This document shows positions 41,202 through 49,976 of a stretch of 64,000 bases of DNA, in pieces (within the stretch, counting starts at the first letter, position 1; the number at the start of each line of letters is the position of its first letter). The stretch covers positions 1 to 64,000 of the forward strand of contig JADJFE010000004.1 of assembly GCA_016708725.1 (NCBI GenBank), written 5' to 3'. The stretch is from Candidatus Aalborgicola bjergmarkensis. GTDB lineage: Bacteria; Pseudomonadota; Gammaproteobacteria; Burkholderiales; Burkholderiaceae_C. The position numbers and the translations under genes were made by a program. Below the pieces are notes generated by a model. It was not told where the DNA came from and searched no databases. It saw only the letters and a list, made by a program, of their open reading frames with translations.

Positions 41202-42264
41202 TGGTGGAGTCCTTGCGTGGTGCCGTCGTCAGCGGCGGTAGAAAAATCCGAAACGTGGTGCCGGTGTTCGGCCCGGACGAGCGGCTGCTCAGCGTAATGT
41301 CACCACCGAGCTGTTGCACGATACCGTACACCACCGACAAGCCCAGACCGCTGCCCTTGGGTGCTTTGGTGGTGAAAAAAGGCTCAAACACGCGCGCTTG
41401 CACTTCGGGTGGCATACCGCAACCGGTATCGCTGACCCGCAGGCAAAAGTCGTCCCCGTGCCCCGGCGGGGCAGCATCCGCAGCGCTGGCAAGGCCCAGC
41501 TCCAAGTGCAAATCCCCCCGGCCATCCAGCGCGTCGGCGGCGTTGATGCACAGGTTGAGCACGATTTGTTGCAGTTGCCCGGCATCGGCCAGCACCCATG
41601 CCGGCCCGGTCAATGGGTGGTGGTCAAACTGCACCTGAATGTCCAAAGCCAGACTCGGCTGCAGCATAGCCAGCGTGGCTTGCACTTCTGCCCCCAGGTC
41701 TTGCGCCACGGGTGCAGCCGGGCGCTGGCGCGCAAAGTCCAGCATGCGCCGGATCAGGTCGCGTGCCCGACCGCAGGCGATCAGGATTTGCCGCAAATGG
41801 GCCTGCCCCACCGAGTCCGGGGCCAGTTCGTCGCCCGTCAACTCGGCATACCCGGTGATGCTGCCCAGCAAGGTGTTGAAGTCGTGCGCCACGCCAGCAG
41901 CCAGCGTGCCCAGCGCTTCGAGCCGGGTGGCATGTGAGAGGCGCTCGGCGACTTCGCCCTGGTGCCGACGTTGCAATTGCTCGCGAAACGCCATGCCGTG
42001 CGCCATGGTCAGATCCATTAGCGGCAGCGTGAGTCGGCTGGCTACCTCTTCAAGCCGTATGTACGGGTGTCGCTGTGCGTACTGCTCCAGCGTTTCGTGG
42101 TGCAAAGCGACAATGTCATCCGGTGTGGCTGCCGTTGCCAAAAGGACACGCCCCAGATCAAAAGCCTCCGCCAACGCCGCCTCGCGCGCCAAGACATCCA
42201 CGCTAGAAACCGTTTGCTCCAGAATGTGCAGATAACGGGGCTGCAGGTTGGCAATGGTGTTCAT
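41179..42264 (-). CDS. Histidine kinase with RsbU_N-like N-terminal domain
   Basis: 361 aa, soluble, no membrane segment. Residues about 5-110 (YLHILEQTVSSVDVLAREAA, DLGRVLLATAATPDDIVALH, LTLPLMDLTMAHGMAFRE) follow the pattern of the RsbU N-terminal, RsbT-binding domain. Then come HisKA with the phosphohistidine in LAAGVAHDFNTLLGSI, and HATPase (VLNLCINAADAL, VSDTGCGMPPE, GSGLGLSVVYGIVQQLGG). Placed between the chemosensory genes and rsbRST, it could be the target of RsbT. That domain call is from motif resemblance. Confidence 0.8.
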   Translation of the reverse strand: MNTIANLQPRYLHILEQTVSSVDVLAREAALAEAFDLGRVLLATAATPDDIVALHHETLEQYAQRHPYIRLEEVASRLTLPLMDLTMAHGMAFREQLQRRHQGEVAERLSHATRLEALGTLAAGVAHDFNTLLGSITGYAELTGDELAPDSVGQAHLRQILIACGRARDLIRRMLDFARQRPAAPVAQDLGAEVQATLAMLQPSLALDIQVQFDHHPLTGPAWVLADAGQLQQIVLNLCINAADALDGRGDLHLELGLASAADAAPPGHGDDFCLRVSDTGCGMPPEVQARVFEPFFTTKAPKGSGLGLSVVYGIVQQLGGDITLSSRSSGPNTGTTFRIFLPPLTTAPRKDSTNGTHPGH

Positions 42265-42273
42265 TGCAAAGGC

Positions 42274-43620
42274 TTAAAACAGCTCAATGCGTGGTCCGCC
42301 GCCGCCCGATGCGCCGCTGGTGGAGGGGGCATCGGCAGTTGCATTGAAGCGCTCGAAATTACCATCGGCATCCACATGCTGGTGTACGCGCTCTTCCTGC
42401 GTATATTCTTGTTGCAGTTGTTCGAACTGTTCATGGATGGCTTCCATGTGGGTATGTTTCCAGTCGCCCTGCTCGATCATCTCGGCCATTTCTTCCATGA
42501 GCGCGATGTGTTTGCCCGTCACATCCTCCATGCGCTCGATGGTCTGGCGCACCACGTCCTGGAACTGGACATCACCCAGCATATCGGCCAAATCGCTGGC
42601 CAGCGAGGTGTTGTATTCCATCATCACCGACATCAGCGTCTTGTAAAACTGCTGCATGTCGGCGTAGCCTTCGGCCACCCTGCGCACGGTGCCCAGCACC
42701 TCCTGGGCGGCCAAGAGATCTGTCGCGGCGTTTTTTTTGTGTTCGTGACTACTACCATCACCCAGAATCTTGCGCGCATCAAGCATGGTCGCGCCGATTT
42801 CCTTCGCCACGGTTGCTGTCCCCTTGGCAAGCGAGCGTACCTCGGCGGCAACCACTGCAAAGCCACGGCCCGCTTCACCGGCCCGTGCCGCCTCGATGGC
42901 CGCATTGAGTGCCAGCATGTTGGTCTTGGCAGCGATCTCGGTAATGACCCCCACCTTGCCGATCATTGCGTGCAAACTCTCCATCAGCATGTGAATTTTT
43001 TCCTGGTCGGAGTGCATACGCTCACTCAGGCGCTCCACCACCTGATTAGTCGATGCCGCTTGCGTTGACATGTTTTGCTCCATGTCACTGGAGCCTAACT
43101 GCGCGTTGTTGAGGTAGTCCACCAGTTTGTGGGCGGTTTTTGCCAGCGAACCCACGCGCTCGACGATATGCTGCGCTGCCTGGTCGGTATCCTGCACAAT
43201 GAAGGCCAACTGCGGTGAGACTGACCAGCCAAAATTGACAAGGTCGCGCATCAGCACGCCATAGCTGACCGATTGCAACTTGTATTCATGCAGGTGCTTG
43301 ATCGTGTGATTGGCCAGCCAGTGCACCACCAAGCCGGCAAAGCCACCGCTGGCAAAGATGCCAAAAGCCACCAGATATATGAAGTCACTCTCAAGCAACG
43401 CGGATGTGGAGTCGTGGAAGTAATACAGCACCGAGACGAAGGCAATGCTAACCAGCGATAGCACAGAGATAAGCACATGGGTGTGGCGGCGCATGCGCGT
43501 CAGTTCGAATTCGACCTTGTGCCGTAATTCCTGATCCAGGTCCTCTTTCCCAAGCACCTCTTCTTCGACTTTACGCCGAATGGCATCTTCCTTGAAATCT
43601 TGCTGTGCGTTCACAAACAT
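42274..43620 (-). CDS. Membrane methyl-accepting chemotaxis protein with almost no periplasmic domain
   Basis: 448 aa from the ATG at 43620 (a TTG 18 nt upstream is possible). Two membrane segments (about 49-68 and 80-102) are separated by only about a dozen residues, so there is no extracytoplasmic ligand domain. The cytoplasmic signalling tip reads IAAKTNMLALNAAIEAARAG then EAGRGFAVVAAEVRSLAKGT. A poly-basic/acidic tail ends PRIELF. It probably senses membrane or internal state. The helical region before the tip is shorter than usual. Lies between CheY and the kinase gene. Confidence 0.85.
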   Translation of the reverse strand: MFVNAQQDFKEDAIRRKVEEEVLGKEDLDQELRHKVEFELTRMRRHTHVLISVLSLVSIAFVSVLYYFHDSTSALLESDFIYLVAFGIFASGGFAGLVVHWLANHTIKHLHEYKLQSVSYGVLMRDLVNFGWSVSPQLAFIVQDTDQAAQHIVERVGSLAKTAHKLVDYLNNAQLGSSDMEQNMSTQAASTNQVVERLSERMHSDQEKIHMLMESLHAMIGKVGVITEIAAKTNMLALNAAIEAARAGEAGRGFAVVAAEVRSLAKGTATVAKEIGATMLDARKILGDGSSHEHKKNAATDLLAAQEVLGTVRRVAEGYADMQQFYKTLMSVMMEYNTSLASDLADMLGDVQFQDVVRQTIERMEDVTGKHIALMEEMAEMIEQGDWKHTHMEAIHEQFEQLQQEYTQEERVHQHVDADGNFERFNATADAPSTSGASGGGGPRIELF

Positions 43621-43634
43621 CCCCAACAAGAAAT

Positions 43635-44003
43635 TCAAGCGCCAGGCATGACCTGTTTGATGACCTTGAGCAGATCGTTGCCGCCCACGGGTTTGACCAG
43701 CCAGCCGGTGGCACCCAGCTTCTTGGCCTCGTCGCGCTTGACGCTCTGGCTTTCGGTGGTCAGCACCAAAATTGGCGTAAAGCGCAAAATAGCACGCGCG
43801 TTTTTGATGAATTCGATGCCGTTCATCTTGGGCATATTGATGTCGGTGATGATAAGGTCAGGTTTGAGTCCGCCCTTGACGCGGGTAAGCCCTTCCATGC
43901 CATCGCGCGCGGTTTCCACCTTGTAGCCAGCCAGTTCCAGGTTTTGTTTGACGCTGGTCAGCATCACGGCGGAATCGTCAATGAGGAAAATTGTTTTAGC
44001 CAT
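43635..44003 (-). CDS. CheY-like response regulator
   Basis: 122 aa single receiver: FLIDDSAVML acidic pair, Asp54 in IITDINMPKMNG, VLTTES and the lysine in VKPVGG. Directly after the small STAS gene of the chemosensory block. This is one of two CheY-like proteins in the operon and may serve as phosphate sink or alternative output. Confidence 0.88.
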   Translation of the reverse strand: MAKTIFLIDDSAVMLTSVKQNLELAGYKVETARDGMEGLTRVKGGLKPDLIITDINMPKMNGIEFIKNARAILRFTPILVLTTESQSVKRDEAKKLGATGWLVKPVGGNDLLKVIKQVMPGA

Positions 44004-44016
44004 GGTATTTCTCCAA

Positions 44017-44256
44017 TTATTCGACCTGCAAAGCCTGGCGCAGCCAGTCGGCCAGTGATGTGTCCGTCGGCCAGGCGGCGATGGTGGGGCGCGCTGCCAT
44101 CAGCACTTGCAAATTCGCAGCATGCAGATGTTCACAGCGTGACAGGTCTAATGTCCCCTTGGGGTGGGATTGCAGCCACGCCAGCAGCCCTTCGGCATCT
44201 TCGACGGTGACAAAGTCCATGAAGATGGCGCGATTTCTTTTGAACTCGATACTCAT
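44017..44256 (-). CDS. Small STAS-domain protein without phospho-acceptor residue
   Basis: 79 aa, shorter than the usual 100-120 aa STAS protein. MSIEFKRNRAIFMDF begins the first strand. The segment LDLSRCEHLHAANLQVLMAA corresponds to the phosphorylation loop, but where SpoIIAA/RsbS have Ser or Thr it has Ala-Ala-Asn. It would be a constitutive binding module rather than a switch. It overlaps the cheA stop by 1 nt, so it is expressed in step with the kinase. Confidence 0.7.
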   Translation of the reverse strand: MSIEFKRNRAIFMDFVTVEDAEGLLAWLQSHPKGTLDLSRCEHLHAANLQVLMAARPTIAAWPTDTSLADWLRQALQVE

Positions 44257-46991
44257 CAGAACAACTCCTTGGGGTTAAGCACCATCAGAACCGAGCCGTC
44301 GCCCAAGAGGGCTGTACCCGCGTAGCAACTGAGTTTGGCAAGTTCGCCCGGCAAGGGCTTGAGAATCACATCCACCACCTCGCGGAACTGGTCCACCAGC
44401 AAGGCGCAGTTTTCGCTGCCGATGCGCACCACCAGTGCCGCCGTTTCGCCGTCTGCGTTGACTTTGGGTGGCGCGTCGATGGCCAGCAACTCATTGAGCG
44501 ACACCACTGGCACGATCTTGCCACGCAGCACAATGGTCTTTTTGCGCTTGATGGTGCGGATGCTGGCAGTGTGCAGGCGTACCGTTTCGACCACGGTGTC
44601 CATCGGCAGGCCAAAAATCTGCTTATCCGTTTCGACGATCATGACGTTGGTTACCGCCATGGACAGCGGCAGCGACAAGCGCAGCACCGTACCTTTTCCA
44701 ACCGTGCTGGACAGTTGTACCGTGCCGCCCACTTTGTCCAAGGCGCTACGCACCACGTCCATGCCCACGCCACGGCCAGACAGATCGGAAATCTGCTCTA
44801 CGGTGGAAAAACCGGCGGCAAACACCAGATTGATGGCATCCTGGTCGGAGATGCGCTCGAGTTGCTCCTCGTCGATCAATCCCTTGTCGTAGGCCTTGCG
44901 TTTAATCACCGCCGGGTCGATGCCACGCCCATCGTCAATGATTTCAATCACCGCGCGATCCGACTCTTGCAGTGCGCGGATCAGCAGCCGTCCGATAGCG
45001 GGTTTGCCCGCAGCCAGACGTACCTCGGCTGTTTCCAGTCCATGGTCCAGGCTATTGCGCACGATGTGGATCAGCGGGTCGGCCAGCATTTCCACGATGT
45101 TTTTGTCGGCCTCGGTTTCTTCGCCTTCGAGTACCAGCTGGACTTCCTTGCCCAGTTTGTGCGAGATGTCGCGCACCATGCGCGGGAAGCGCTGGAATAC
45201 AAACGACACCGGCATCATGCGCACCTGCATGATGGCGTCTTGCATTTCTTCGGCAATGCGGTTGATCACGGTGTATTGCGCCTTGATCTCACGCGCGAGT
45301 TCGCGCACGCCATACTGATTCTCGGCGCGGTTGGCCAGGTACGGCAGGCTGTTTTTGGCCACCACCATCTCGCCAATCAGGTTCATCAGGCGGTCCACCT
45401 TGACCTGATCGACCTTGAGCACCTTGCTGGCCTGGGTGTCCTCGGAGCGGCGCCCGAAGCGCACGTCCTCATCGCCAACGCCGCCTCCTGCACCGCCAGC
45501 ACCACGGCGCTCCGGTGCTGCTGCAGGCGGCTTCTTTGCTACGACTTCAATAGTGCTTCCCGCTTGCTGTACGGGGGCTACAGGGGATAATGGCTCTAAA
45601 ACTGGTGCAGTGGCAACACTGGCTTCCTCCAGTTGCGGCGCTACTCCACCGCGAAACGCTTGCAGCCAATCGGCCAGGGGGCGGGCATTGCGCTCCTCCA
45701 GTGCTTCGGCGTGGGCTTCATCCAGTTCCTGGGTCGATAGGCCCGCATGCGACAGCAGCGCACGCAAGGTGGCAGCACAAGCGGACAAACGCCCCTGGTG
45801 CCAGGCAACATCGCCGGGCAGCGTCAGAATTTCGGCCTGCACCGCCAGCAAATCCTCCATCAAGGCACGGTCTTCTTCGCCCAGCGGGGTCAGGTCGTGT
45901 TCGTGTGTTGGGGTTGCTATTTGTTGGGCAGGTGCGGGGGAATCGAGCGACTGTGGCCAGTCCGGGCCGCTGAGGGTTTTGAGCGATTCGACCAGAAGGC
46001 GGACCGCACCCAGCTGCTGCGGTGCAGTGGCCAGCACCAGCCGGGTCCAGCGCAGCGCGGAAGACAGCCACAGATTGGGTGCGGACAGCTCCAGCATAGT
46101 GTCCACGGCGGAGGCCAATCCGTCCAGATCGCCGCTATCGAGCAAGGTCAAGGCTTCGGCAATGAAGTCGCCATATACCGGCCCGCCGTTCGGGTGGCCT
46201 TGTGGAATGGCCAGCGCCACCAGTGGCAAGGCGACGATGCGTACCTGCTCGGGCACGTAGCGGAAATACTCGGCCAATTGCTCATAGGACGCGCGCGCCA
46301 ATGCGTCAAAGCGCAAGCGGCAACTGTAACAATCCAGCTCGGCCAGTTTGGGCCAAGGGTCAGCGTATGCCGTGCCCCAGGCAATGCCGGGTAACTGGCG
46401 CATGTGGTGAAACGGGTCTTCGCCTTTGAAAAAGCAGTCGGCATCCGGGGCGTACACCACGCGAAACAGCGGCACCGTCATATCCGCTGCTTGCCAGGCC
46501 GCCATGCGCCCACTCTCAGGGATAGCAGCCAAGGGCGGCAGTTCAATCAAGACGGGCGGCGGTTCGGCCACCGCAGCGGCGCCTGCATCTATGTCGTCGA
46601 GCACCGGAGCCGGAATCAGTGCGCGCAGCGCTTTGGCGCGCACTTGCGCGGCCTCGCCGGTGGCAACGCTGAGCGTGCCGGTGGCTTCGATCTCGTCGAT
46701 TTGCGCGCCCACCAGGTCCATGGCATCCAGCAACGCATCGGTCAATTGCCGCGAATAGCCCACGCGGCCATCGCGCACCGCGTCCATCAGGTCTTCGCCT
46801 GCGTGCAGCAAGCGCGTCATGATCGGAATATCAAAGAGGCCGGAGTTGCCTTTGAGGGTATGCACCAGACGGAATAGCCCCGTCATCAACTCGACATCGT
46901 CGGGCTGGCGCTCCAGCTCCATCAGCTTTTCGCCGATGCCCTGGAGGGACTCGCGGACTTCAAAAATAAACTGCTCTAGCAAGGAACTCAT
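44256..46991 (-). CDS. cheA: Chemotaxis histidine kinase CheA
   Basis: 911 aa, larger than typical CheA. The P1 Hpt domain has His44 in LFRLVHTLKGNSG. A long variable middle (about 130-540) contains an HPt-like AMEDLLAVQAEILTLPG stretch. Dimerisation (VDRLMNLIGEMVVAKN), ATPase N-box (LIHIVRNSLDHGLE), G1 (IIDDGRGID), G2 (GRGVGMDVV) and a C-terminal CheW-like P5 domain follow. Around residue 470 the linker VAPVQQAGSTIEVVAKKP is encoded by an in-frame AATAGCT-type repeat. Receptors, CheW and both CheY genes are in the same operon. Start overlaps cheY by 4 nt. Confidence 0.93.
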   Translation of the reverse strand: MSSLLEQFIFEVRESLQGIGEKLMELERQPDDVELMTGLFRLVHTLKGNSGLFDIPIMTRLLHAGEDLMDAVRDGRVGYSRQLTDALLDAMDLVGAQIDEIEATGTLSVATGEAAQVRAKALRALIPAPVLDDIDAGAAAVAEPPPVLIELPPLAAIPESGRMAAWQAADMTVPLFRVVYAPDADCFFKGEDPFHHMRQLPGIAWGTAYADPWPKLAELDCYSCRLRFDALARASYEQLAEYFRYVPEQVRIVALPLVALAIPQGHPNGGPVYGDFIAEALTLLDSGDLDGLASAVDTMLELSAPNLWLSSALRWTRLVLATAPQQLGAVRLLVESLKTLSGPDWPQSLDSPAPAQQIATPTHEHDLTPLGEEDRALMEDLLAVQAEILTLPGDVAWHQGRLSACAATLRALLSHAGLSTQELDEAHAEALEERNARPLADWLQAFRGGVAPQLEEASVATAPVLEPLSPVAPVQQAGSTIEVVAKKPPAAAPERRGAGGAGGGVGDEDVRFGRRSEDTQASKVLKVDQVKVDRLMNLIGEMVVAKNSLPYLANRAENQYGVRELAREIKAQYTVINRIAEEMQDAIMQVRMMPVSFVFQRFPRMVRDISHKLGKEVQLVLEGEETEADKNIVEMLADPLIHIVRNSLDHGLETAEVRLAAGKPAIGRLLIRALQESDRAVIEIIDDGRGIDPAVIKRKAYDKGLIDEEQLERISDQDAINLVFAAGFSTVEQISDLSGRGVGMDVVRSALDKVGGTVQLSSTVGKGTVLRLSLPLSMAVTNVMIVETDKQIFGLPMDTVVETVRLHTASIRTIKRKKTIVLRGKIVPVVSLNELLAIDAPPKVNADGETAALVVRIGSENCALLVDQFREVVDVILKPLPGELAKLSCYAGTALLGDGSVLMVLNPKELF
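45549..45591. repeat. AATAGCTG-type repeat in frame within cheA
   Basis: CAATAGTGCTTCCCGCTTGC, then TGTACGGGGGCTACAGGGGA. Matches the core of the family and is read on the minus strand as SPVAPVQQAGSTIEV in the interdomain linker. Confidence 0.5.
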
Positions 46992-47380
46992 GATGTCTGC
47001 ACCTCCCCAGCACCCAAGAGCAAGCGGCTGACTGCCAGCAAATCCTGCGGTTTGATGGGTTTGGTCATGTAATAGTTGGCTCCGGCAACGTAGGCCTTGG
47101 TACGGTCTTTGGCTTGTGCTTGCGTGGAGATCATCACAGCAGGTGCCTGCGGGATGTCTTGTTGGCGCAATTCACGCAAGAAACCGTAGCCGTCCTGCTT
47201 GGGCATATTGACGTCCACCAGATAAAAGTCAAAGGGCGTTTGCAAGGCTTTTTCCAGCGCTTCGATGCCGTTGACGGCTTCGGCCACGGTGAAACCGGCG
47301 CTTTCCAGAATGGCACGGTGGTACATGCGCACGGTTGCTGCATCGTCCACGACCAGAATACGTTTCTTCACGAGGCTCAT
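46988..47380 (-). CDS. cheY: CheY-type response regulator
   Basis: 130 aa from the ATG at 47380; the longer frame to 47476 lacks receiver character. Acidic pair LVVDDAA, phosphosite Asp56 in YLVDVNMPKQDG, MISTQA and the lysine of TKPIKPQDL. It starts 4 nt inside cheR and ends 4 nt inside cheA. It is the main candidate for the output regulator of the array. Confidence 0.9.
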   Translation of the reverse strand: MSLVKKRILVVDDAATVRMYHRAILESAGFTVAEAVNGIEALEKALQTPFDFYLVDVNMPKQDGYGFLRELRQQDIPQAPAVMISTQAQAKDRTKAYVAGANYYMTKPIKPQDLLAVSRLLLGAGEVQTS

Positions 47381-48219
47381 CGCGTCTCCGGCTTTTGATA
47401 AACAATGGCTTCGGGAAACTTGCGCACCCGAAACAAGGAGGTGATGCGGCTCATGGACTCGGAATGCCCCAAACAAATGAAGCCGCCGGGATTGAGCGCG
47501 TCAAAAAACACTTCCGCCGCTTTGGAACGTGACAACTCGTCAAAATAGATCAGCAGGTTGCGACAAAAAATCACATCAAAGCCACGGTAGGCGCGGGTTT
47601 CCGCCGCATCATTCAAATTGACACGGGTGAACTCGACGGCTGTGCGCAGGTCATCGCAAATCTGGTAGTCCCCATCGGCTTCGCGCTTGAAATAGCGACT
47701 CAGCAGATGCATTGGCACGTTTTGCACGGAACGCACACCATACTTGCCGCGTTTGGCCTTGCGCAAAATTTCGGTGTCGATGTCCGAAGACAGCAGCTCC
47801 ACATCCCATTTGACAATGTCCGGCCAGAATTCGCTGATGTAAATGGCAATCGAATACGGCTCTTCGCCCGAGGAGGACGGAATGGACCAGATGCGTAAGG
47901 TTTGCCCAGGTGCCTTGTGGCGCACGATTTCGGGCAATATCGAGCGCACCAGGCACTCAAACTGGTATTCCTCGCGAAAGAAATAGGTTTCATTGACCGT
48001 CATCAGGTTGGTGAGCAGTTGCAACTCTTCGCCGGATGCCTGAAAACGCAGCAGCATGAAATACGTGCGAAAGTCGCCACTTTTGGTGGCAAAAATGCGA
48101 TCCTCCAGTCGCTTGTCCACAAAATAGCGCTTGGTTGGCTCGAACTGAATGCCCGTTTTTCGGTAGAAGAATTCCCGAAATTTTTCAAATTCCTCGTCGG
48201 AAATGTCGATGTCGCTCAA
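47377..48219 (-). CDS. cheR: Chemoreceptor methyltransferase CheR
   Basis: 280 aa. The N-terminal helical CheR_N domain (about 5-70) is followed by the SAM-dependent domain: MTVNETYFFREEYQFE, IWSIPSSSGEEPYSIAIYIS, FDVIFCRNLLIYFDE and FICLGHSES. The SAM loop has IPSSS where most CheR proteins have AGCST, a variant that should still bind SAM through the following GEEPYS. It methylates the receptors, opposed by CheB. Confidence 0.92.
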   Translation of the reverse strand: MSDIDISDEEFEKFREFFYRKTGIQFEPTKRYFVDKRLEDRIFATKSGDFRTYFMLLRFQASGEELQLLTNLMTVNETYFFREEYQFECLVRSILPEIVRHKAPGQTLRIWSIPSSSGEEPYSIAIYISEFWPDIVKWDVELLSSDIDTEILRKAKRGKYGVRSVQNVPMHLLSRYFKREADGDYQICDDLRTAVEFTRVNLNDAAETRAYRGFDVIFCRNLLIYFDELSRSKAAEVFFDALNPGGFICLGHSESMSRITSLFRVRKFPEAIVYQKPETR

Positions 48220-48843
48220 TCAGCTCTCCTGAATGCGTTTGAGCGCGAGGTCTGCCGCAAAGACGATATAGGGTTCGACTGCAAAACGTTGCTCCAAACG
48301 ATTCAAAGCAGCAATGGCATCGGATGTGCCCACCTCGCCTAGCAGATCGACTGCGGTGGCGCAGACGTTGATGTGCGGGTCTTGGTCAATCACCTTCAGC
48401 AGCCACTTCTCCACATCCGGGTGACGCAGTGATTCCAGCACATTGACCGCAAAAATACGCACATCCGGGTTGGCATCTTCCAGCAAGCCTTCCATGATGG
48501 GTGCGACAGCATCGGGCAGCAGTTTCATGGCACCGATGGCCTCGCAGCGTAAGGCGGCATCGTCGCTGCGCAGGCACTCCACCAGACCCGCAACAGCCAC
48601 CGTGCCACCGATTTCGGTGAGCGCCATCAAAATGGCTTCGCGCACGGCGGATTCAGTCTCGGTTGGCAGTCGAGCGACCAGCGCGGCGGCCGCATCGGGA
48701 AAAGCGCACAGATCGCGCGCCGCCCAGCGCCGTGCAGTCGGGTTCGGGTCTTGCAAAAGAGCAATCAGCCCGGCAAGGTCGCGCGGACGTGCGCGCTCGT
48801 CGGAGTCGACCGATTGGGTCTGGCTGCGTTTGACAATGGCCAT
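48220..48843 (-). CDS. HEAT-repeat protein of the chemosensory operon
   Basis: 207 aa from ATG at 48843 (the longer frame to 49029 is antisense to cheB). Five or so HEAT-like helical pairs are visible: ARRWAARDLCAFPDAAAALV, VREAILMALTEIGG, LRCEAIGAMKLLPDAV, VRIFAVNVLESLRHPDVEKW, CATAVDLLGEVGTSDAIAAL. Such scaffolds occur in alternative chemosensory clusters and probably hold CheR/CheB or receptors. 16 nt from cheB and adjacent to cheR. Confidence 0.8.
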   Translation of the reverse strand: MAIVKRSQTQSVDSDERARPRDLAGLIALLQDPNPTARRWAARDLCAFPDAAAALVARLPTETESAVREAILMALTEIGGTVAVAGLVECLRSDDAALRCEAIGAMKLLPDAVAPIMEGLLEDANPDVRIFAVNVLESLRHPDVEKWLLKVIDQDPHINVCATAVDLLGEVGTSDAIAALNRLEQRFAVEPYIVFAADLALKRIQES

Positions 48844-48859
48844 GTTTACGTATCCTTTT

Positions 48860-49951
48860 TTATCCCACCCAGCCGATGATTTGCTCGGCAATGCGGTGGC
48901 TTGGCAGCACGACGCTGGCACCCTTGCGCTCGACCAGCTCGCGCGGCATGCCGTACACCACGGCGGTGTCTTCGGATTCGGCAATGGTGCGCGCCCCTTG
49001 TTTTTTGAGTTCGGTAAAAGCATCTGCACCGTCGTAGCCCATGCCGGTCAACATGACGGCAATCACGCTTTCGGCCTCGCAATGCTCCAGCACGGAGCGC
49101 CCGAGCACTTCCACCGAAGGATGCCACAAATACTCTTTGGCCTCGGGTTTGGCAATCACCATGAGTTTGCCAACGCGCAATGTCACCGCCACATCGGCTC
49201 CGCCGCGGGCGACGTACACGGTGCCGGGTGTTAATTCCATGGGCCGGGTCACTTCCACCACATCCAAGGCACACATCTGGTCCATGCGCTGGGAAAAAGG
49301 CCCGGTGAACGCCGCTGGCATGTGCTGCGCGACGATCACGGGGTGCGGAAAATCGGACGGTAGTAGCGGCAGAATGCCTTCGAGCGTACTGGGTCCACCT
49401 GTGGAAACACCGATGATCACCAGTCCGTCTGTATGCCCCAAGCTACGGCGCACGAAAGCGGGCTTGCGTGCCGCCGCTGTCGCTGCCTTTTGCGCCTCAC
49501 GGTCGGCGCGCAGCTTGGCCGCTAAGCCTCCGGGTGGCGACCCGGCGCGCTTGATTTTTACCAGCGTGGCCGCGCGCACCTTGCGGATAAGCTCTTCGCT
49601 GACAAGGTCAAAACTCAGCGAGATGGTCCCGCCGGGTTTGGCCACATAGTCCACCGCGCCCAGCGCCAGCGCCTCAAACGTGGCCAGTGCGCCTTTTTCG
49701 GTGAGCGAGGACACCATCACCACCGGCACTGGCCGTGCGGCCATGATGTGCGCCAGCGCGGTCAGCCCGTCCATTTCGGGCATGTTGATGTCCAGCGTGA
49801 TCACGTCGGGCTGGAACTGGATATTTTCATCCACCGCTTCGCGCCCATTACGCGCGATGCGAATCTGAAAACCTCCTTCGGCCTCGAATAACTGCGTGAG
49901 CTGTCGGCGCATCAGCGCCGAATCATCGACAACAAGGACTTTGATGGGCAT
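48860..49951 (-). CDS. cheB: Chemotaxis methylesterase CheB
   Basis: 363 aa from the ATG at 49951. The receiver domain has VLVVDDSALMRRQ and phosphosite Asp54 in TLDINMPEMDG. The linker (about 125-180) is followed by the esterase with Ser in GVSTGGPSTLEGILP, His in VAQHMPAAFTGPF and Asp in GMGYDGADAF. It demethylates and deamidates receptors. Only the active-site triad pattern is needed for the call. Confidence 0.93.
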   Translation of the reverse strand: MPIKVLVVDDSALMRRQLTQLFEAEGGFQIRIARNGREAVDENIQFQPDVITLDINMPEMDGLTALAHIMAARPVPVVMVSSLTEKGALATFEALALGAVDYVAKPGGTISLSFDLVSEELIRKVRAATLVKIKRAGSPPGGLAAKLRADREAQKAATAAARKPAFVRRSLGHTDGLVIIGVSTGGPSTLEGILPLLPSDFPHPVIVAQHMPAAFTGPFSQRMDQMCALDVVEVTRPMELTPGTVYVARGGADVAVTLRVGKLMVIAKPEAKEYLWHPSVEVLGRSVLEHCEAESVIAVMLTGMGYDGADAFTELKKQGARTIAESEDTAVVYGMPRELVERKGASVVLPSHRIAEQIIGWVG

Positions 49952-49976
49952 GGCTCTGGCTGCTATGTCCAATGCT

